From contig QHUF01000166.1 of the NCBI GenBank assembly GCA_003221075.1, positions 1 to 14,659 of the forward strand: a DNA stretch of 14,659 nt, in the 5' to 3' direction. This document shows, one piece after another, positions 13,536-14,659 of the stretch. This DNA is from Gemmatimonadota bacterium (GTDB taxonomy: Bacteria; Gemmatimonadota; Gemmatimonadetes; Gemmatimonadales; GWC2-71-9). The translations under genes were made by a program, and so were the position numbers. The notes beneath the pieces were generated by a model. It was not told the DNA's origin. It made no database searches and saw only the letters and a list, made by a program, of their open reading frames with translations. How positions within the stretch are numbered: position 1 is the first letter of the stretch; each line of letters starts with the position of its first letter.

Positions 13536-14196
13536 CGATTGGCTGGACCTCTACAGTCGCTTGCGTAACGGTGGACCGCCGCCACAGATCGCGCAGCGAC
13601 GCGTGTTTGGGGAGCACCAGCACGGCGTCCCCGTGTGGCGCGTCGGAGAGACCGTGCAGGGTGAGAAACGCGGGAGGCTTCACGCCGGCGACCGCCGCGC
13701 GATACCGCCTGCCATGCCAGGAGAAATCGCCGCTCCCTTCGAGAAACACATCGTCATCAACCTTGAAGACGCCCTCCGCGATCCGCGCGCCCGACCGATA
13801 GAACACCGGATCGAACGTCTTTCCTTCGTGTCGTGCGAAGTTCTGCTCCGCTGCCCAGTCATACGCCTCCAACGCGTCGACATGAGCGCGGAACTCGATA
13901 TGATGGCGCAGCTCGTGGGTCAGCGTGTCCCATGCTTCAGCGCGCCAATCGAAATCGGGGCGTTGGCGGGCAAGCGCCCGGAACGAGCCGTAAAACAGCA
14001 CGATACGAGAGTGCAAGTCCGTGCCGTCGCCGGTCCAGGTGAGCGGAATACACTCCCCGAGTGTGTACACGTCGCGGTGCAAGGGATCGGGAACCGTTTT
14101 GGGACTGACGTCGATCTCGGCGACGCCGCTCTCGAACTGGGTGGGAATGTCTCGCTTCAAGTGCTCGACGAGGTCGCGGAAGTCATCTAGGCGCAT
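13528..14196 (-). CDS. Zincin-like metallopeptidase (PF06262/TTHA0227-like) with extra C-terminal domain
   Basis: 222 codons. The N-terminal half matches the minimal zincin family: FRDLVEHLKRDIP near the start, a beta region with LGECIPLTW, a strand SRIVLFYGSF, and the zinc motif HELRHH at 94-99 (HExxH at 94-98) in DTLTHELRHHIEFR. The family role is largely unknown; proteolysis is inferred from the motif. Residues about 140-222 form an additional, mostly beta, region (VFLEGSGDFSWHGRRYRAAV, then AVLVLPKHASLRDLWRRSTV) that is not part of the minimal zincin. I do not recognise it. The ATG at 14196 overlaps the GlyRS stop by 14 bases, with AGGTGG 7 bases upstream. The gene precedes the receiver-like gene with an 8-base overlap. 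Confidence 0.85.
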   Translation of the reverse strand: MRLDDFRDLVEHLKRDIPTQFESGVAEIDVSPKTVPDPLHRDVYTLGECIPLTWTGDGTDLHSRIVLFYGSFRALARQRPDFDWRAEAWDTLTHELRHHIEFRAHVDALEAYDWAAEQNFARHEGKTFDPVFYRSGARIAEGVFKVDDDVFLEGSGDFSWHGRRYRAAVAGVKPPAFLTLHGLSDAPHGDAVLVLPKHASLRDLWRRSTVTQATVEVQPIDG

Positions 14197-14659
14197 GCTC
14201 GTCCCACCTAGTGCGGCGTTTGGCGTGCGGGGTCACGTCGCACGTCGCACGCCGCACGGTCACCGTTTGATCCTGCGTGGACTGCCCGTCGATCGTGATC
14301 CCGTACGGAGTGCCCGCTTCATCCTGGCGGCGGTAGCGGCGGCCGATCGATCCGCCGTCGTCGTAGAAGACGTTGAAGTGGCGGCGGAGGTCGTCATGAA
14401 TGCGATGGGCCAGCTCGGGCATGCCGTCCTTGTTCACGAGCGGGAACACGGCTGCCTTGAGGGGGGCCAGGGAGGGCTTGAGCTTGAGCACCACACGCGG
14501 TTCGCCGCCCTCAGCCGCCTCCTCACCGCGCACCTCTTCCTCTCTATAGGCGTCGCACAGCACCACCAAGGTCGTGCGGTCGGCCCCAGCCGAGGTCTCG
14601 ACCACGTAGGGAATGAACCGCTCGTTGGTCTTCGGATCGAGGTACTCGAGCTTCTTCCC
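14183..14659 (-). CDS. glyS: Glycyl-tRNA synthetase (eukaryote/archaeal-type alpha2), C-terminal part; altered tail
   Basis: The last 158 codons; the 5' part lies beyond the window. The enzyme charges tRNA-Gly with glycine. Visible parts are the end of the catalytic region (KKLEYLDPKTNERFIPYVVE, then TSAGADRT) and the anticodon-binding domain (SLAPLKAAVFPLVNKDGMPE, FNVFYDDGGSIGRRYRRQDE, AGTPYGITIDGQSTQDQTVT). These match class IIa GlyRS closely. The final part departs from the family. Where relatives continue TVTVRDRDT and then a helix, this reads TVTVRRATCDVTPHAKRRTR and ends EHAPR. That change coincides with a heptamer repeat, so the tail may be a frame-shifted replacement. The final helix of the anticodon domain is likely missing. 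The metallopeptidase gene starts 14 bases before the stop. Confidence 0.9.
   Translation of the reverse strand, partial: GKKLEYLDPKTNERFIPYVVETSAGADRTTLVVLCDAYREEEVRGEEAAEGGEPRVVLKLKPSLAPLKAAVFPLVNKDGMPELAHRIHDDLRRHFNVFYDDGGSIGRRYRRQDEAGTPYGITIDGQSTQDQTVTVRRATCDVTPHAKRRTRWDEHAPR
14204..14209 (-). promoter_or_regulatory. Shine-Dalgarno (AGGTGG) for the zincin gene
   Basis: AGGTGG lies 7 bases before the ATG at 14196, inside the altered GlyRS tail. It supports this start, and the overlap suggests translational coupling to glyS. Confidence 0.4.
14234..14259. repeat. Heptamer tandem repeat (CACGTCG-type) at the glyS 3' end
   Basis: On the plus strand two identical CACGTCG units are followed by CACGCCG and a partial CACGG. 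On the coding strand the units are CGGCGTG, CGACGTG and CGACGTG, read as RRATCDV. The repeat lies exactly where the GlyRS sequence stops matching its family. Each unit is 7 bases, so a unit gain or loss changes the frame: removing one creates an immediate TGA. Confidence 0.7.

Noticed and set aside
12075..13568. A 497-codon plus-strand frame opposite the amine oxidase
   Set aside because: Antisense shadow; the opposite strand has all flavin-oxidase motifs.
7744..14196. A bacterial ubiquitin-conjugation system with the zincin as a deconjugating protease
   Set aside because: The ubiquitin-like tail lacks Gly-Gly, no E1 or E2 is present, and the protease is an HExxH zincin 5.5 kb away rather than a JAMM enzyme.
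1..14659. CRISPR array, tRNA/rRNA genes, insertion sequences or phage genes
   Set aside because: No spaced repeats, cloverleaf-like segments, transposases, integrases or terminal inverted repeats were seen; nearly all bases are coding.

Overview
The window is a GC-rich (roughly two-thirds G+C) bacterial chromosomal segment. All nineteen genes recognised lie on the minus strand, from a truncated glycyl-tRNA synthetase at the right edge to a truncated CcdA at the left edge. The gene mix (eukaryote-type GlyRS, pyruvoyl arginine decarboxylase beside a TIGR00300 protein, DUF486, zincin, soluble hybrid histidine kinases, short coding heptamer repeats, many GTG/TTG starts) suggests Gemmatimonadota or a related soil phylum. 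That assignment is an inference from gene content.

Layout in the direction of transcription (right to left): glyS 3' end; HExxH zincin-like metallopeptidase; degenerate receiver-like protein; flavin amine oxidase; DUF486 membrane protein; DinB-family protein; PAS-histidine kinase-receiver hybrid; exported YVTN beta-propeller; uncharacterised 93-aa protein; ubiquitin-like beta-grasp protein; small two-helix membrane protein; class II-type histone deacetylase/acetylpolyamine amidohydrolase; CorA; a broken L-Ala-D/L-Glu-type dipeptide epimerase; PriA; TIGR00300 ornithine cyclodeaminase-type protein; uncharacterised 129-aa protein; pyruvoyl-dependent arginine decarboxylase; CcdA 5' end. The largest intergenic gap is about 33 bases, and many neighbours overlap by 4 bases (ATGA, GTGA or TTGA). 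No internal terminator, promoter spacer or RNA gene is apparent.

Functionally this is a long housekeeping-plus-accessory run, not a classical defence or mobile island. The best metabolic grouping is at the left end: an arginine decarboxylase (arginine to agmatine) and a TIGR00300 protein (known relatives convert ornithine to proline) flank an unknown 129-aa protein. An amine oxidase and a deacetylase elsewhere in the run could also act on polyamines, but this is speculative.

The most unusual features are sequence-level. The dipeptide epimerase has lost a C-terminal block with a frame change, so its reading frame runs into priA and creates a spurious 1053-codon fusion. The membrane protein/deacetylase boundary looks like a second out-of-frame join. 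The GlyRS C-terminus is replaced by a tail encoded over heptamer repeats, and a related heptad array lies inside the priA linker. The ubiquitin-like protein with its two small partners is the best candidate for an uncharacterised system here, although no conjugation enzymes are present.
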